Source of the DNA: Planctomycetes bacterium GWF2_41_51
GTDB lineage: Bacteria > Planctomycetota > Phycisphaerae > Sedimentisphaerales > UBA12454
Assembly (NCBI GenBank): GCA_001825665.1
Contig: MHXZ01000136.1
Coordinates: forward strand, 1 to 38,071
Direction of reading: 5' to 3'
Length of the DNA stretch: 38,071 nucleotides
Below the pieces are notes generated by a model that did no database searches, had not been told where the DNA came from, and saw only the letters and a program-made list of their open reading frames with translations. Positions 9,115 through 18,607 of the stretch are shown here, one piece after another (position 1 is the stretch's first letter; each line of letters opens with the position of its first letter). A program made the translations under genes and the position numbers.

Positions 9115-12100
9115 ATGGCTGAAAGTATTTATGACAAAATAAATGATTACGGTTCGGTAAAGATAAGTCTTGCCAGTCCGAATGATATTCGGAGTTGGTC
9201 TTTTGGTGAAGTACGCAAGCCTGAGACAATCAATTATCGAACATACCGGCCGGAAAAAGACGGACTTTTCTGCGAAAGAATATTCGGACCCGAAAGGGAC
9301 TGGGAATGTTCATGCGGAAAGTACAAAGGCACGAAGTTCAAAGGCATTATCTGCGACAGATGCGGTGTAAAAGTAACGCACAGCAGAGTCCGCAGAAAAC
9401 GTATGGGACATATCAACCTTGCTGCGCCGGTAGTGCATATATGGTTCTTCAAAGCCATGCCTTCAAGATTAGGCTCACTGCTGGCGATGAAGACAGTTGA
9501 TCTTGAAAAGGTTATATACTTCCAGGATTATCTGGTAACCGATCCCGGACAAAGCCCGCTGAAATACAGGCAGCTTTTGAACGAAGAAGAATATCGTGAA
9601 GCTGTTGCCAAGTACGGCAACTCATTCAAAGCTACTATGGGCGCTGAAGCTGTCAGGGATCTCCTGACAACTTTGAATCTTGATCAATTGAGCGGCGATT
9701 TGAAAGTCGGAATGAGCAAGACCAGCAGCAAACAAAAAATCAAAGACCTTACAAAAAGGCTTAAAACGGTTAATGCGATTAAAGGCAGTCCGAACAAAGC
9801 TGAATGGATGGTGCTGGATGTAGTGCCTGTGATACCGCCGGATTTGCGGCCGTTGGTTATGCTTGAAAGCGGAAATTTCGCGACAAGCGATTTGAACGAT
9901 TTATACCGAAGAATTATCAATAGAAATAACAGACTTAAAAAACTGATGGATCTCAATGCTCCTGAAGTTATTATCCGCAATGAAAAGCGAATGCTCCAGC
10001 AGGCTGTCGATGCACTGTTCGATAACGGCAGATGCAGAAGACCTGTGTTGGGCAGCAATAACAGACCGCTGAAAAGTTTGACGGATATGATAAAAGGCAA
10101 GCAGGGAAGATTCCGTGAAAACCTGCTCGGCAAACGTGTCGATTATTCAGCACGTTCGGTTATCGTTGTTGGTCCGCACCTTAAATTACATCAATGCGGT
10201 CTGCCGAAGAAAATTGCTTTGGAATTATTCCAGCCGTTTATCATTCGTGAACTGAAAGACAGGGGGTTCGCTGATACAATCAAGAGCGCTAAGAGAATGC
10301 TCGAAAGACGCGATGAGCAGGTATGGGATATTCTTGAAAAGGTAATTCATCAGCATCCTGTATTGCTTAACCGTGCACCAACTCTGCATAGAATGGGTAT
10401 TCAGGCGTTCGAGCCGGTGCTTGTCGAAGGTAATGCCATTATGCTTCATCCGCTTGTATGTAAAGGATTCAATGCGGACTTCGACGGTGACCAGATGGCT
10501 GTTCACCTTCCATTAAGCGTTGAGGCACAAGTAGAAGCTCACACGCTGATAATGGCGACCAATAACGTATTTTCACCAGCGAACGGTTCACCAATGGTTG
10601 GACCTTCACAGGATATCGTTCTTGGTAATTATTATATTACAGTTGCAAGACAAGATGAAAAAGGCGCAGGAATATGCTGCTCATCTCCGGCTGAAGCGAT
10701 TACTGCTTATGAACTGGGAAAGGCAAGTATTCATGCGATATTAAAAGTTGCAATTCCAAAAGGCAAAAAGGTCGTTACCGAAAGCGGAACTATAGAAAGC
10801 AAAGGGGTAATCGAGACTACGCCGGGCAGATGTATTTTTAATGAAGTTCTGCCGGGCGAGATGGCATTTTATAATGTTTTGATGACGCAGAGAATGCTTA
10901 AAAAAGTTATCAACGACTGTTTCGCGGTAACATTGGGTAAATATAGCCTTGACCTTTTGGATAACTTAAAAGAACTCGGTTTCAAATATGCTACACTTGC
11001 GGGATTAAGCTTTGGTCTGACGGACCTGAGAATTCCGCCGGAAAAACAGGGCATTATTGATAAAACGCAAAAGGTTGTAGATCGAATTCATAAAAACTTT
11101 AATGACGGTGTATTGACCGAAGGCGAAAGATATAACCAGGTAATTGATGCCTGGACTCATGCCCGTGTCGCTGTAACAAACGCGATGATGCAGGGTATGA
11201 AAAATGACACACGTAACGGCAAAGCTTATCTTAACCCGATTTACCTGATGAGTGATTCGGGTGCGAGAGGCAGTGTTGACCAGATTCAGCAGCTTGCCGG
11301 TATGCGTGCATTGATGGCTAAGCCGAGCGGTGAGATTATTGAAACTCCAATCAAATCCAACTTCCGTGAAGGTCTTAACGTGCTGGAATATTTCAGTTCG
11401 ACTCACGGTGCAAGAAAAGGTTTGGCAGATACAGCTTTGAAGACTGCTGACTCAGGTTATCTGACAAGGAAGCTTGCCGATGTCGCGCAGAACGTAATCG
11501 TTAATGAAATAGATTGCGGTACGCTTCAGGGCATAACCAAAAGCGCATTGTACAAGGGCGAACAGGTTGAAGTTCCTTTGAAAGAGCTGATTGTGGGCAG
11601 AACGGCACGTGATAATGTCCGTAATCCGATAACAGACGAAATGATAGTTAGAGAAAATGAAGTTATAACCCCGACAGCGGCAGATAAGATTGAAGCCCTC
11701 GGATTAGAATCGATTCGTGTACGAAGTTCCCTGACCTGTGATAGTGCACTGGGCATTTGTGCCAAGTGTTACGGCTGGGATTTGGGAAAATCCAGACTCG
11801 TCGAAGAAGGTATGGCAGTGGGTATCATTGCCGCTCAATCAATTGGTGAGCCTGGTACACAGTTAACAATGCGTACGTTCCATACAGGCGGTGTCGCATC
11901 GCGTGCAATTCTGGAAAATGACCAGAAATCACCGAGAGACGGCTTTGTACAATATCGCGATTTGAATGTTGTTAAAATCAAATCCGAAGACGGCAGCGAA
12001 CAATTTATAGCCCTTAAACGAAACGGTGAAATGGCACTGGTCGATGAAAAGGGAAGGGAATATGATAAGTTCAAAGTACCTTATGGTGCTATAATTGACG

Positions 12101-13386
12101 CACAAGACGGTCAAGAAGTCAAAGCAAGGGAAAAATTGTTTAGTTGGGATCCGCACAGAGTTCCAATTCTGGCTGAAATCGGCGGTATTATTCGCTTTGT
12201 CGATATTATCGAAGGCGAAACAATGCAGGTCGAAGAAGAACGTAAAGGCCAGAAAGGTAAGCCTGTTGTTATCGAACATAAAGGCGATAAACATCCGCAG
12301 GTCATTATTGAAGATGAAAGCGGAAAAATTCTCGACGTTCACTATTTGCCGGCTAAGGCAAGAATTGAAGTTATCGAAGGCCAGAAAGTTCAGGCCGGTC
12401 AGCTTCTTGCAAGACAGCCTCGCGGTCAGGCCGGTACACAGGACATCACCGGCGGTCTGCCTCGTGTAACTGAAATTTTCGAAGCCAGAAAGCCGAAAGA
12501 ACCGGCAGCTATGGCGGAAATCAGCGGACGTATCGAACTCAAAAGTGACAAACGCCGCGGTAAAATGACAATCACTATCCGCAGCGAAAAAATGGAAAAA
12601 GAGCATCACGTTCCAAGAGATAGACACTTGAACGTTCATACAGGCGATATGGTGGAAGCGGGCGATCCGTTGACAGATGGTCCTCTTGTTCCGCATGATA
12701 TCCTGAGAATTAAGGGTGAAGAAGCCCTTCAGAGATATCTGCTTGCGGAAGTTCAAAACGTTTATCGTTCGCAGAATGTAACTATCAACGATAAACATAT
12801 TGAAGTGATAGTATCGCAGATGCTGCAAAAGGTAGAAATCGACACGGTCGGCGACAGTAATTTCCTGCCCGGTGATATTATACCTAAACATACTTTCCGG
12901 AAGTCTAACGAAGAACTGGCACAGAGTTTAAAAATTTCCGATGCCGGCGAAACAGACCTTGTGGTAAACCAGGTTTATACAAAAGCTCAGATTGAACAGG
13001 CCAACGAAAAAGTTGAAAAACTCGGCGGAAATATTGCCAAAGGCAAGAAACCGCGTCCGGCGACTGCTAAAACTCTGCTTATGGGTATAACCAAGGCATC
13101 ACTGCAATCGGAAAGCTTTATCTCAGCAGCAAGTTTCCAGGAGACGACTAAGGTCTTGACGGAAGCTGCTTTGGGTGGTAAAGTAGACGAATTGCTCGGT
13201 TTGAAGGAAAATGTGATACTGGGACATTTGATTCCGGCAGGCACAGCGTTCAGGCCGCACCTTGAGATGAGGGTTAAACATCTTGCCAAGGCTCCGTTGC
13301 CGAAGGAACTGGCAGAGCTTAAGGAAACGCACGAAGCAGAAGCTCAGGCCGAAGCAGCGGCAAGGGCAGCATTGGGACTTGAGTAA
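9115..13386 (+). CDS. rpoC: DNA-directed RNA polymerase subunit beta'
   Basis: Holds the active-site Mg and the clamp of RNA polymerase. The 1423 residues include the N-terminal zinc site (CSCGKYKG...CDRCG, about 63-81), the catalytic [12 protein letters not shown] near 452-463, the second zinc site (C...CAKCYG near 876-884) and the bridge/trigger region [16 protein letters not shown] near 911-926. The intact single-chain form is present with no split. SD AGGAG lies before the ATG, 19 nt after rpoB. Confidence 0.99.
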   Translation: MAESIYDKINDYGSVKISLASPNDIRSWSFGEVRKPETINYRTYRPEKDGLFCERIFGPERDWECSCGKYKGTKFKGIICDRCGVKVTHSRVRRKRMGHINLAAPVVHIWFFKAMPSRLGSLLAMKTVDLEKVIYFQDYLVTDPGQSPLKYRQLLNEEEYREAVAKYGNSFKATMGAEAVRDLLTTLNLDQLSGDLKVGMSKTSSKQKIKDLTKRLKTVNAIKGSPNKAEWMVLDVVPVIPPDLRPLVMLESGNFATSDLNDLYRRIINRNNRLKKLMDLNAPEVIIRNEKRMLQQAVDALFDNGRCRRPVLGSNNRPLKSLTDMIKGKQGRFRENLLGKRVDYSARSVIVVGPHLKLHQCGLPKKIALELFQPFIIRELKDRGFADTIKSAKRMLERRDEQVWDILEKVIHQHPVLLNRAPTLHRMGIQAFEPVLVEGNAIMLHPLVCKGFNADFDGDQMAVHLPLSVEAQVEAHTLIMATNNVFSPANGSPMVGPSQDIVLGNYYITVARQDEKGAGICCSSPAEAITAYELGKASIHAILKVAIPKGKKVVTESGTIESKGVIETTPGRCIFNEVLPGEMAFYNVLMTQRMLKKVINDCFAVTLGKYSLDLLDNLKELGFKYATLAGLSFGLTDLRIPPEKQGIIDKTQKVVDRIHKNFNDGVLTEGERYNQVIDAWTHARVAVTNAMMQGMKNDTRNGKAYLNPIYLMSDSGARGSVDQIQQLAGMRALMAKPSGEIIETPIKSNFREGLNVLEYFSSTHGARKGLADTALKTADSGYLTRKLADVAQNVIVNEIDCGTLQGITKSALYKGEQVEVPLKELIVGRTARDNVRNPITDEMIVRENEVITPTAADKIEALGLESIRVRSSLTCDSALGICAKCYGWDLGKSRLVEEGMAVGIIAAQSIGEPGTQLTMRTFHTGGVASRAILENDQKSPRDGFVQYRDLNVVKIKSEDGSEQFIALKRNGEMALVDEKGREYDKFKVPYGAIIDAQDGQEVKAREKLFSWDPHRVPILAEIGGIIRFVDIIEGETMQVEEERKGQKGKPVVIEHKGDKHPQVIIEDESGKILDVHYLPAKARIEVIEGQKVQAGQLLARQPRGQAGTQDITGGLPRVTEIFEARKPKEPAAMAEISGRIELKSDKRRGKMTITIRSEKMEKEHHVPRDRHLNVHTGDMVEAGDPLTDGPLVPHDILRIKGEEALQRYLLAEVQNVYRSQNVTINDKHIEVIVSQMLQKVEIDTVGDSNFLPGDIIPKHTFRKSNEELAQSLKISDAGETDLVVNQVYTKAQIEQANEKVEKLGGNIAKGKKPRPATAKTLLMGITKASLQSESFISAASFQETTKVLTEAALGGKVDELLGLKENVILGHLIPAGTAFRPHLEMRVKHLAKAPLPKELAELKETHEAEAQAEAAARAALGLE

Positions 13387-13390
13387 CTTA

Positions 13391-13452
13391 AAAGTTAAAA
13401 CTAAAAACCCGGAACTTTGGTTTTGGGTTTTGGGTTTTGGTTTTAAACTTTG
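13391..13452 (+). repeat. Foldback and G-tract spacer between rpoC and rpsL
   Basis: The left arm (13391-13410, A-rich, ending AAAAACCC) is nearly complementary to the right arm (about 13432-13451, beginning GGGTTTTGG). In addition there are four G-tracts separated by TTTT at 13419-13420, 13425-13427, 13432-13434 and 13439-13440. The transcript could form either an imperfect ~20-bp hairpin or a two-layer G-quadruplex before rpsL. Confidence 0.45.
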
Positions 13453-13477
13453 AATTTTAAATTTTATAAGGAAAAAT

Positions 13478-13843
13478 ATGCCAACGATCAATCAGTTAGT
13501 AAAGAAAGGCAGAGGCCATAAGGGCAAGAAACGCGTGTCCGATATATCCGGTTCGCCGCAAAAACGCGGAGTGTGCCTGATAGTCAGAACCCAAACGCCC
13601 AAGAAACCAAACTCTGCATTAAGAAAAATCGCACGTGTCCGCTTGACTAACGGCAAAGAAGTGACTGCCTACATTCCGGGTATTGACCACAATCTTCAGG
13701 AACACAGTACTGTGCTTATCAGAGGCGGAAGAGTCAGAGATTTGCCCGGTGTTCGTTATCATATAGTTCGCGGGACACTCGATTCGGCAGGCGTTGCCAA
13801 TAGAAAACGCGGCCGAAGTAAATATGGAGCAAAGAAAGGTTAA
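13478..13843 (+). CDS. rpsL: 30S ribosomal protein uS12
   Basis: Decoding-centre protein that controls accuracy. The 121 residues carry [18 protein letters not shown] (with the conserved lysine pair) and [14 protein letters not shown]. Residue 87 is Arg at the place of E. coli Lys87/88. Substitution of this lysine by Arg is a known streptomycin-resistance change in other bacteria. The Asp next to it, the RimO methylthiolation site in E. coli, is present. SD AAGGA is well placed. Confidence 0.99.
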   Translation: MPTINQLVKKGRGHKGKKRVSDISGSPQKRGVCLIVRTQTPKKPNSALRKIARVRLTNGKEVTAYIPGIDHNLQEHSTVLIRGGRVRDLPGVRYHIVRGTLDSAGVANRKRGRSKYGAKKG

Positions 13844-13846
13844 TCT

Positions 13847-14320
13847 ATGGCAAAAAAGTTTACAGCTTCCGTAAAGCAATTAAAACCGGATGCTAAGTTT
13901 AATAGCAGGCTGGTATCCAAGTTCATTAATTCAATGATGTGGCAGGGGAAAAAATCTGTTTCAACGCAGATTTTCTATGACGCAATGGATATCGTTTCCG
14001 GTAAAGTAAAAGACGTTGCGCCTCTTGAGATTTTCGAAACAGCGATAAATAATGTAAAGCCTCACCTTGAAGTTCGTTCCAAACGTGTCGGCGGTGCAAG
14101 CTACCAGGTGCCGATGCCTGTTAATCCGAAGCGTCAGCAGTCTCTTGCATTCCGCTGGATACTTGCTTCAGCCAGAAGCAAAAAAGGCAGAGCGATGCAC
14201 GAAAGACTTGCATCAGAGCTGTTGGATGCCTTCAATAAACAGGGCGGCGCGATAACAACGCGTGAGAATATCCATAAAATGGCCGAAGCAAATAAAGCTT
14301 TCGCTCATTTTGCCTGGTAA
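13847..14320 (+). CDS. rpsG: 30S ribosomal protein uS7
   Basis: Primary 16S rRNA binder that nucleates the 30S head and lines the E site. It is 157 residues, with the family segments [16 protein letters not shown] and [11 protein letters not shown]-type sequence ([14 protein letters not shown]). It starts 3 nt after rpsL stops, which indicates translational coupling. AAAGG upstream serves as SD. Confidence 0.99.
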   Translation: MAKKFTASVKQLKPDAKFNSRLVSKFINSMMWQGKKSVSTQIFYDAMDIVSGKVKDVAPLEIFETAINNVKPHLEVRSKRVGGASYQVPMPVNPKRQQSLAFRWILASARSKKGRAMHERLASELLDAFNKQGGAITTRENIHKMAEANKAFAHFAW

Positions 14321-14323
14321 ATA

Positions 14324-14387
14324 ACGTAAACAAAAATATGCCACGTTGGACTTTTTTGAAATTTCACCGTGGCATTTCTCTTTACGT
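14324..14387 (+). terminator. Two-part hairpin between rpsG and fusA
   Basis: The outer arms ACGTAAA (14324-14330) and TTTACGT (14381-14387) enclose inner arms ATGCCACG (14338-14345) and CGTGGCAT (14368-14375). No T-run follows directly. It probably slows, attenuates or processes the transcript before fusA. I saw no convincing promoter between it and fusA. Confidence 0.5.
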
Positions 14388-14460
14388 AGCGTATTAAACA
14401 TCTTTAAAGTGAAGAAAACATAAGATACACTTCATTGGAATTTTATTTAAAAGAAAAATT

Positions 14461-16542
14461 ATGCCGGAATCATTAGCAAAAATCAGAAATATCGGAGTAA
14501 TGGCACACATCGATGCAGGTAAGACTACCTTCAGCGAACGAGTTCTATTCTACACAGGTAAAACCTATAAAATGGGTGAAGTGCACGAAGGCACTGCAGT
14601 AATGGACTATCTCGAAGAAGAACAGCAGCGCGGCATCACAATCACAAGCGCAGCTACGACATGTCCATGGAAAAAATGGGTCTTCCATCTTATCGATACA
14701 CCCGGTCACGTGGATTTCACGGCCGAAGTTGAAAGGTCTCTTCGCGTTCTCGACGGTGCTATTGCAGTGTTCGATGCATCAGAAGGCGTACAGGCACAGA
14801 GTGAAACAGTGTGGCGCCAGGGACAAAAATATAATTTGCCGTGTTTATGCTTCATCAATAAGATGGACAAAATTGGCGCAGATTTTGAAATGAGCATAAA
14901 TAGTATCCGCGATAAACTTGGAGCACATCCTGTCTGCCTGCAAATACCTATCGGGGCCGACTCGACTTTCGAAGGCTTGATAGAACTTATCACTATGAAA
15001 GCGGTTTACTTTAAAACTGAAAAACTCGGTGCAAGCATTGAGGAACAAGAAATACCGGATGATTTAAAAGAATCTGCTGAAAAATGGCGGCACGATATGC
15101 TTGAGCATTTGGCGGAGTTCGATGAACAGCTTATGGAAAAATATGTTCATAATGACCCCGTCGAAGAGGAATTAATTCATAAAGCAATCAGAAAAGGTAC
15201 TATCGCAAACAAACTGCATCCGGTATTTGTAGGCTCAGCATTGAGATATATCGGAATACAGAGAGCACTTGACGGAGTAGGAAGGTATCTTCCTTCACCG
15301 CTGGATAGGCCGGAGATAGTCGCACATGTGCCGGGAGATGAAACTGAAAAAATCAGTGTTAAATGCGACACGAAAAAAAGTTTTGTCGGATTGGCTTTTA
15401 AAATTATAGCCGATAAGCATGGCGATTTAACTTTCATCAGAATTTATCAGGGTACGTTAAAGAGCGGCGTAAGAGTTCTTAATGCAACTCGCAACCAAAA
15501 GGAAAACATAACCAGGTTGTTTAAAATGCACGCGGGCAGCAGAGACATCGTTGAAAGCGCAAAAGCAGGCGATATCGTTGCCTGTGTTGGTTTAAAAGAT
15601 ACCCTCACCGGCGATACCCTCTGTGACACTAAACATCCTGTAATGCTTGAAAATATAAAATTCCCGGAAGCGGTTATGAGTATGTCTATCGAGCCTAACA
15701 GCGCTTCCGATAGAGATAAACTGCCGCAGGGACTTGCGGCGCTTAGAAAGGAAGATCCGACTTTCCAATATAAATTTGACCCCGAAACAGGTCAAACGAT
15801 TATCAGGGGAATGGGTGAACTGCATTTGGAAATCCTCCAGCATCGACTTACAAGGGATATGAAGATTAATGTAAAAGTCGGCAGACCGAAAGTTGCTTAT
15901 AGGGAGGCAATCACCCGTAAAGTTGAGCAGGAATCGAAATTTGTTCGTCAGACAGGCGGACGCGGTCAATATGGCCATGTAGTCATAACATTAGAACCGC
16001 TGTTTGATGAATCAGGCAGTTACCAGAAACAAGTAGAATTTGAAAATAAAATTATTGGCGGGGCGATACCGCGAGAATATATACCTGCAGTTGAAAGCGG
16101 CTCAAAAGACGCTCTTACCAGCGGCGAACTTGCCGGTTATCCGGTAGTAGGAGCCAAAGTTACATTAATAGACGGCTCTTTCCACACAGTCGATTCGTCG
16201 GAATTGGCTTTTGAGCAGGCTGCAATAATAGCTGTTCGTGAGGCACTTAAAAAGGCAGGGCCTATTTTACTTGAACCAATTATGAAATTAGAAGTAACAA
16301 TACCTGATTCCGAGTATGGAATTGTACAGGGAAATATCATAAGCAAAAGAGGTATAATTACTGACAGCCGAATTCACGGACAGTTAAGGACCATAGATGC
16401 TAATGTGCCGCTATCTGAGATGTTTGGCTATTCAAGCGAATTACGCAGCGTAACCAGCGGTAGAGGCACTTTTGTGATGGAGCCGCTGACATACGAAAAG
16501 GTGCCGGAACAAATTTCAGAAAAAATTTTAGCAGGGTATTGA
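14461..16542 (+). CDS. fusA: Translation elongation factor G
   Basis: GTPase that drives translocation (and, with RRF, recycling) on the ribosome. It is 693 residues, with P-loop AHIDAGKT at 15-22, an intact RGIT at 57-60, DTPGH and NKMD, followed by domains II-V ending near YEKVPEQISEKI. The normal switch I contrasts with the altered one in EF-Tu. The upstream gap has no clear SD (AAAAGAAAAATT before ATG). The stop codon overlaps the -35 box of the promoter at 16539. Confidence 0.99.
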   Translation: MPESLAKIRNIGVMAHIDAGKTTFSERVLFYTGKTYKMGEVHEGTAVMDYLEEEQQRGITITSAATTCPWKKWVFHLIDTPGHVDFTAEVERSLRVLDGAIAVFDASEGVQAQSETVWRQGQKYNLPCLCFINKMDKIGADFEMSINSIRDKLGAHPVCLQIPIGADSTFEGLIELITMKAVYFKTEKLGASIEEQEIPDDLKESAEKWRHDMLEHLAEFDEQLMEKYVHNDPVEEELIHKAIRKGTIANKLHPVFVGSALRYIGIQRALDGVGRYLPSPLDRPEIVAHVPGDETEKISVKCDTKKSFVGLAFKIIADKHGDLTFIRIYQGTLKSGVRVLNATRNQKENITRLFKMHAGSRDIVESAKAGDIVACVGLKDTLTGDTLCDTKHPVMLENIKFPEAVMSMSIEPNSASDRDKLPQGLAALRKEDPTFQYKFDPETGQTIIRGMGELHLEILQHRLTRDMKINVKVGRPKVAYREAITRKVEQESKFVRQTGGRGQYGHVVITLEPLFDESGSYQKQVEFENKIIGGAIPREYIPAVESGSKDALTSGELAGYPVVGAKVTLIDGSFHTVDSSELAFEQAAIIAVREALKKAGPILLEPIMKLEVTIPDSEYGIVQGNIISKRGIITDSRIHGQLRTIDANVPLSEMFGYSSELRSVTSGRGTFVMEPLTYEKVPEQISEKILAGY

Positions 16543-16567
16543 CGGATTATAAAAGTTCTGGTATAAC
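16539..16567 (+). promoter_or_regulatory. Strong sigma70-type promoter at the end of fusA
   Basis: TTGACG (16539-16544), a 17-nt spacer, then TATAAC (16562-16567), each 5 of 6 to consensus. TGG directly before the -10 gives an extended -10. The -35 overlaps the fusA stop codon. The start would be near 16574, upstream of the structured region that ends in the terminator at 16753. Confidence 0.75.
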
Positions 16568-16573
16568 TTCCCA

Positions 16574-16779
16574 TTCCTTAGCCGCGGCGAGCGTCCCGGA
16601 AAAACAGGATGCGTTTCGAGTTGGGCTGATAATCAATGGTGTATAGCTGTTGGTACGACACATATCAGAGAAACTGCTGACGATTAAACGGCTCTAATGG
16701 CGGTTTAACCGCAAAAAGACTTAAATAGTCTTGAATTTATGGTATAAAGTATGCGATTTGAAGAAAAAATCGCTTTTTT
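16574..16779 (+). ncRNA. Candidate ~200-nt structured leader or small RNA upstream of rpsJ
   Basis: The 344-nt fusA-rpsJ gap has no gene. A good promoter starts it and an intrinsic terminator ends the first two thirds, giving a predicted RNA of about 206 nt. Visible stems: GCGTCC/GGATGC (16591-16611 region, one G-U), TGATA/TATCA around GTGT/ACAC (16627-16667 region), GCGGT/ACCGC (16700-16712) or alternatively TTAAAC/GTTTAA (16684-16708), AAGACT/AGTCTT (16716-16732), and the terminator. I could not match it to 6S, SRP, tmRNA or a known riboswitch. The layout resembles the E. coli S10 leader, where L4 controls attenuation. Confidence 0.5.
16753..16779 (+). terminator. Intrinsic terminator or attenuator upstream of rpsJ
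   Basis: GCGATTT (16753-16759), a 7-nt loop, AAATCGC (16767-16773), then six T (16774-16779). This is a standard rho-independent form. It lies 107 nt before rpsJ, so it either ends a stand-alone RNA or acts as an attenuator for the S10 operon. Confidence 0.8.
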
Positions 16780-16801
16780 CGGTATTATTATAGTTGATTT
16801 T

Positions 16802-16826
16802 ATAAAAAGATACGGTATCCTTTTAT
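16802..16826. promoter_or_regulatory. 25-nt dyad upstream of rpsJ
   Basis: Around a central G (16814), 11 of 12 positions are symmetric: ATAAAA-A-GATAC / GTATC-C-TTTTAT, with one mismatch. It may be a protein operator or a second short terminator hairpin. A weak promoter pair (TTGATT 16794-16799, 16-nt spacer, TATCCT 16816-16821) overlaps it. Confidence 0.45.
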
Positions 16827-16833
16827 GTTTTCA

Positions 16834-16853
16834 CCTCTGGCGCCGTTCAGAGG
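16834..16853 (+). promoter_or_regulatory. Hairpin in the rpsJ 5' leader
   Basis: CCTCTG (16834-16839) pairs with CAGAGG (16848-16853) around an 8-nt loop, 33 nt before the rpsJ start. This could be a translational control element; no known family was recognised. Confidence 0.35.
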
Positions 16854-16886
16854 AAACGAGTTTTGTAGCATAGGATATTATTTTAT

Positions 16887-17201
16887 ATGGCAGTTGAAAC
16901 AGAAAGAATCAGAATAAGAATGGAAGCGTACGACCCGCGTGCGCTGGATACTTCTGCTAAAGAAATAGTAGAGCAGGCACGAAGGACCAATGCCCGTGTA
17001 AGCGGACCGATTCCGCTCCCGACACGGATTGAAAGGTACACTGTTCTAAGAAGTCCGCACGTTGATAAGAAAAGTCGAGAACAGTTTGAGATGCGCACAC
17101 ACAAGCGGTTGATTGACATATATGAAGCAAACGCAAGGACAGTGGAAGCTCTTAATCGTCTTGTCGTACCGGCTGGTGTGTTTGTAAAGATTAAGGCATA
17201 A
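16887..17201 (+). CDS. rpsJ: 30S ribosomal protein uS10
   Basis: Head protein of the 30S subunit; with NusB it also forms part of the antitermination complex. The 104 residues contain family segments [13 protein letters not shown] and [26 protein letters not shown]-type sequence. It begins the S10 cluster but is set apart from the next gene by a strong hairpin. Expression is probably controlled by the promoter and terminator system upstream (16539-16853). Confidence 0.99.
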   Translation: MAVETERIRIRMEAYDPRALDTSAKEIVEQARRTNARVSGPIPLPTRIERYTVLRSPHVDKKSREQFEMRTHKRLIDIYEANARTVEALNRLVVPAGVFVKIKA

Positions 17202-17216
17202 ATAATTATAGATACA

Positions 17217-17248
17217 AAAAACGTAAAGGAAGTAAACTTTACGTTTTT
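17217..17248 (+). terminator. Strong hairpin with T-run between rpsJ and rplC
   Basis: AAAAACGTAAAG (17217-17228) and CTTTACGTTTTT (17237-17248) form a perfect 12-bp stem with an 8-nt loop, followed by C and a further T5. It has the form of an intrinsic terminator, yet no other clear promoter is seen before rplC. Partial readthrough or regulated attenuation is therefore likely. Confidence 0.7.
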
Positions 17249-17277
17249 CTTTTTAAAAGCAAAAAGGTTTTTTAACT

Positions 17278-17922
17278 ATGATGCTTATTGGTAAAAAAGT
17301 AGGAATGACACAGATATATGATGAAACTGGCAAGATATTGCCGGTTACAGTCATATTGGCGGGCCCCTGCACCGTTATGCAGGTAAAGACTGTAGAAACT
17401 GATGGCTATAATGCTGTTCAGATTGGCTTTGATGATGTTAAAGCTTCACGTCTGATCAAAGCCGAAGAAGGCCATGCTAAAAAAGTCAATGCGTCAGCTA
17501 AAAGATGTGTCCGTGAAGATAAATTCGACGGAAAAGAAGCTCCCTATCAAGCCGGCGATACAGTTACGGTGGAAGCTTTTGCTGAAGTTAAATATGTCGA
17601 TGTGACAGGCACAAGCAAAGGCAAAGGATTCGCGGGCGGTATGAAACGCCACGGATTCGGCGGTATGCCTGCGAGCCATGGAACTGAGAGAAAGCACCGT
17701 TCTCCGGGCTCGATAGCTGGTCATGCGGCTAATAGAGGCTGGGGCGGTAAGCCTGCAAAAGGCAAAAGAATGGCCGGTCATATGGGGGATGTAAAAGTCA
17801 CAAGCAAAAATCATGCACTCGTTAGTGTCGATGCTGAAAAGAATATAATAGTCGTAAAAGGCGCAGTACCCGGACCAGCGGGCGGATACGTCATCGTCAA
17901 ACAGAGTAAGGGAAAGAAATAA
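17278..17922 (+). CDS. rplC: 50S ribosomal protein uL3
   Basis: Early-assembling 23S rRNA binder whose extension reaches the peptidyl-transferase centre. It is 214 residues, with N-terminal GKKVGMTQIYDE and the GFAGGMKRHGFGG extension; the Gln methylated in some bacteria falls outside a clear motif here. Two ATG codons in a row are possible starts; the first is better spaced from AAGG (17264-17267). Confidence 0.98.
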   Translation: MMLIGKKVGMTQIYDETGKILPVTVILAGPCTVMQVKTVETDGYNAVQIGFDDVKASRLIKAEEGHAKKVNASAKRCVREDKFDGKEAPYQAGDTVTVEAFAEVKYVDVTGTSKGKGFAGGMKRHGFGGMPASHGTERKHRSPGSIAGHAANRGWGGKPAKGKRMAGHMGDVKVTSKNHALVSVDAEKNIIVVKGAVPGPAGGYVIVKQSKGKK

Positions 17923-17938
17923 TTTTAAATTCAGACTT

Positions 17939-18571
17939 ATGATTACTATACAAGTACAAAACAGAGATGGTAAGGAAATCGAGAGCCTCAAAGTTGATGA
18001 AGCGATTTTTGGCGGACACATAAGATATGCACTGCTTAAGCAGGCTATAGTAATGTATAACGCCAATAAACGTCATGGAACCGCTGCGACAAAAAGCAGA
18101 GGAATGGTTGAAGGTTCTACGAGAAAAATATATCGCCAGAAAGGCACTGGAAACGCTCGTGCGGGTACCGTCAGGACAAATATCCGCAGAGGCGGCGGTG
18201 TCGCTTTTGCCAAGTCGGTAAGAGATTTCGGGAAAGATATGCCCAGAAAACAAAGGCAGCTCGCAAGAGATTCAGCTATTCTCGCGAAACTCAAGGTTGG
18301 CAATATAGTAGTGATTGACGAATTAAAATTCGACAAACCAAAGACCAGAGATTTTGTAAAGGTTCTGGGAAATTTAAAGATCGACAGAAGCTGTCTCGTA
18401 ACAATCGGCCAGCCTGATGATAATATTTATAAATCTGCCAGAAATGTACCAGGTATCGCAATTATGAAGTACACCGACCTGAACGCAGGAGATATCTGTA
18501 ACAGACAAAAAATGCTGTTCACTAAAGAAGCGTTTATGGGTTTGATTGAAAAGGATAAGAATATTAGTTAA
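17939..18571 (+). CDS. rplD: 50S ribosomal protein uL4
   Basis: 23S rRNA binder lining the exit tunnel. In E. coli it also represses the S10 operon. The 210 residues include the tunnel-loop region GMVEGSTRKIYRQKGTGNARAGTVR near 58-82 that meets uL22. It lies 16 nt after rplC, with no clear SD. As uL4 is the autoregulator in E. coli, it is the first candidate ligand for the folded rpsJ leader. Confidence 0.98.
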   Translation: MITIQVQNRDGKEIESLKVDEAIFGGHIRYALLKQAIVMYNANKRHGTAATKSRGMVEGSTRKIYRQKGTGNARAGTVRTNIRRGGGVAFAKSVRDFGKDMPRKQRQLARDSAILAKLKVGNIVVIDELKFDKPKTRDFVKVLGNLKIDRSCLVTIGQPDDNIYKSARNVPGIAIMKYTDLNAGDICNRQKMLFTKEAFMGLIEKDKNIS

Positions 18572-18607
18572 CTCCGCCTCAAGCGGCACGGCTAAACGGA
18601 TAAAAAT

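Noticed and set aside
11929-12891. Open frame of 320 codons on the minus strand inside rpoC
   Set aside because: Antisense shadow of rpoC; composition is Phe-rich and no motif is visible.
16574-16779. Identification of the fusA-rpsJ RNA as 6S, SRP or tmRNA
   Set aside because: Length would fit 6S, but I could not see the long closing stem and open central bubble; SRP and tmRNA signature sequences are absent.
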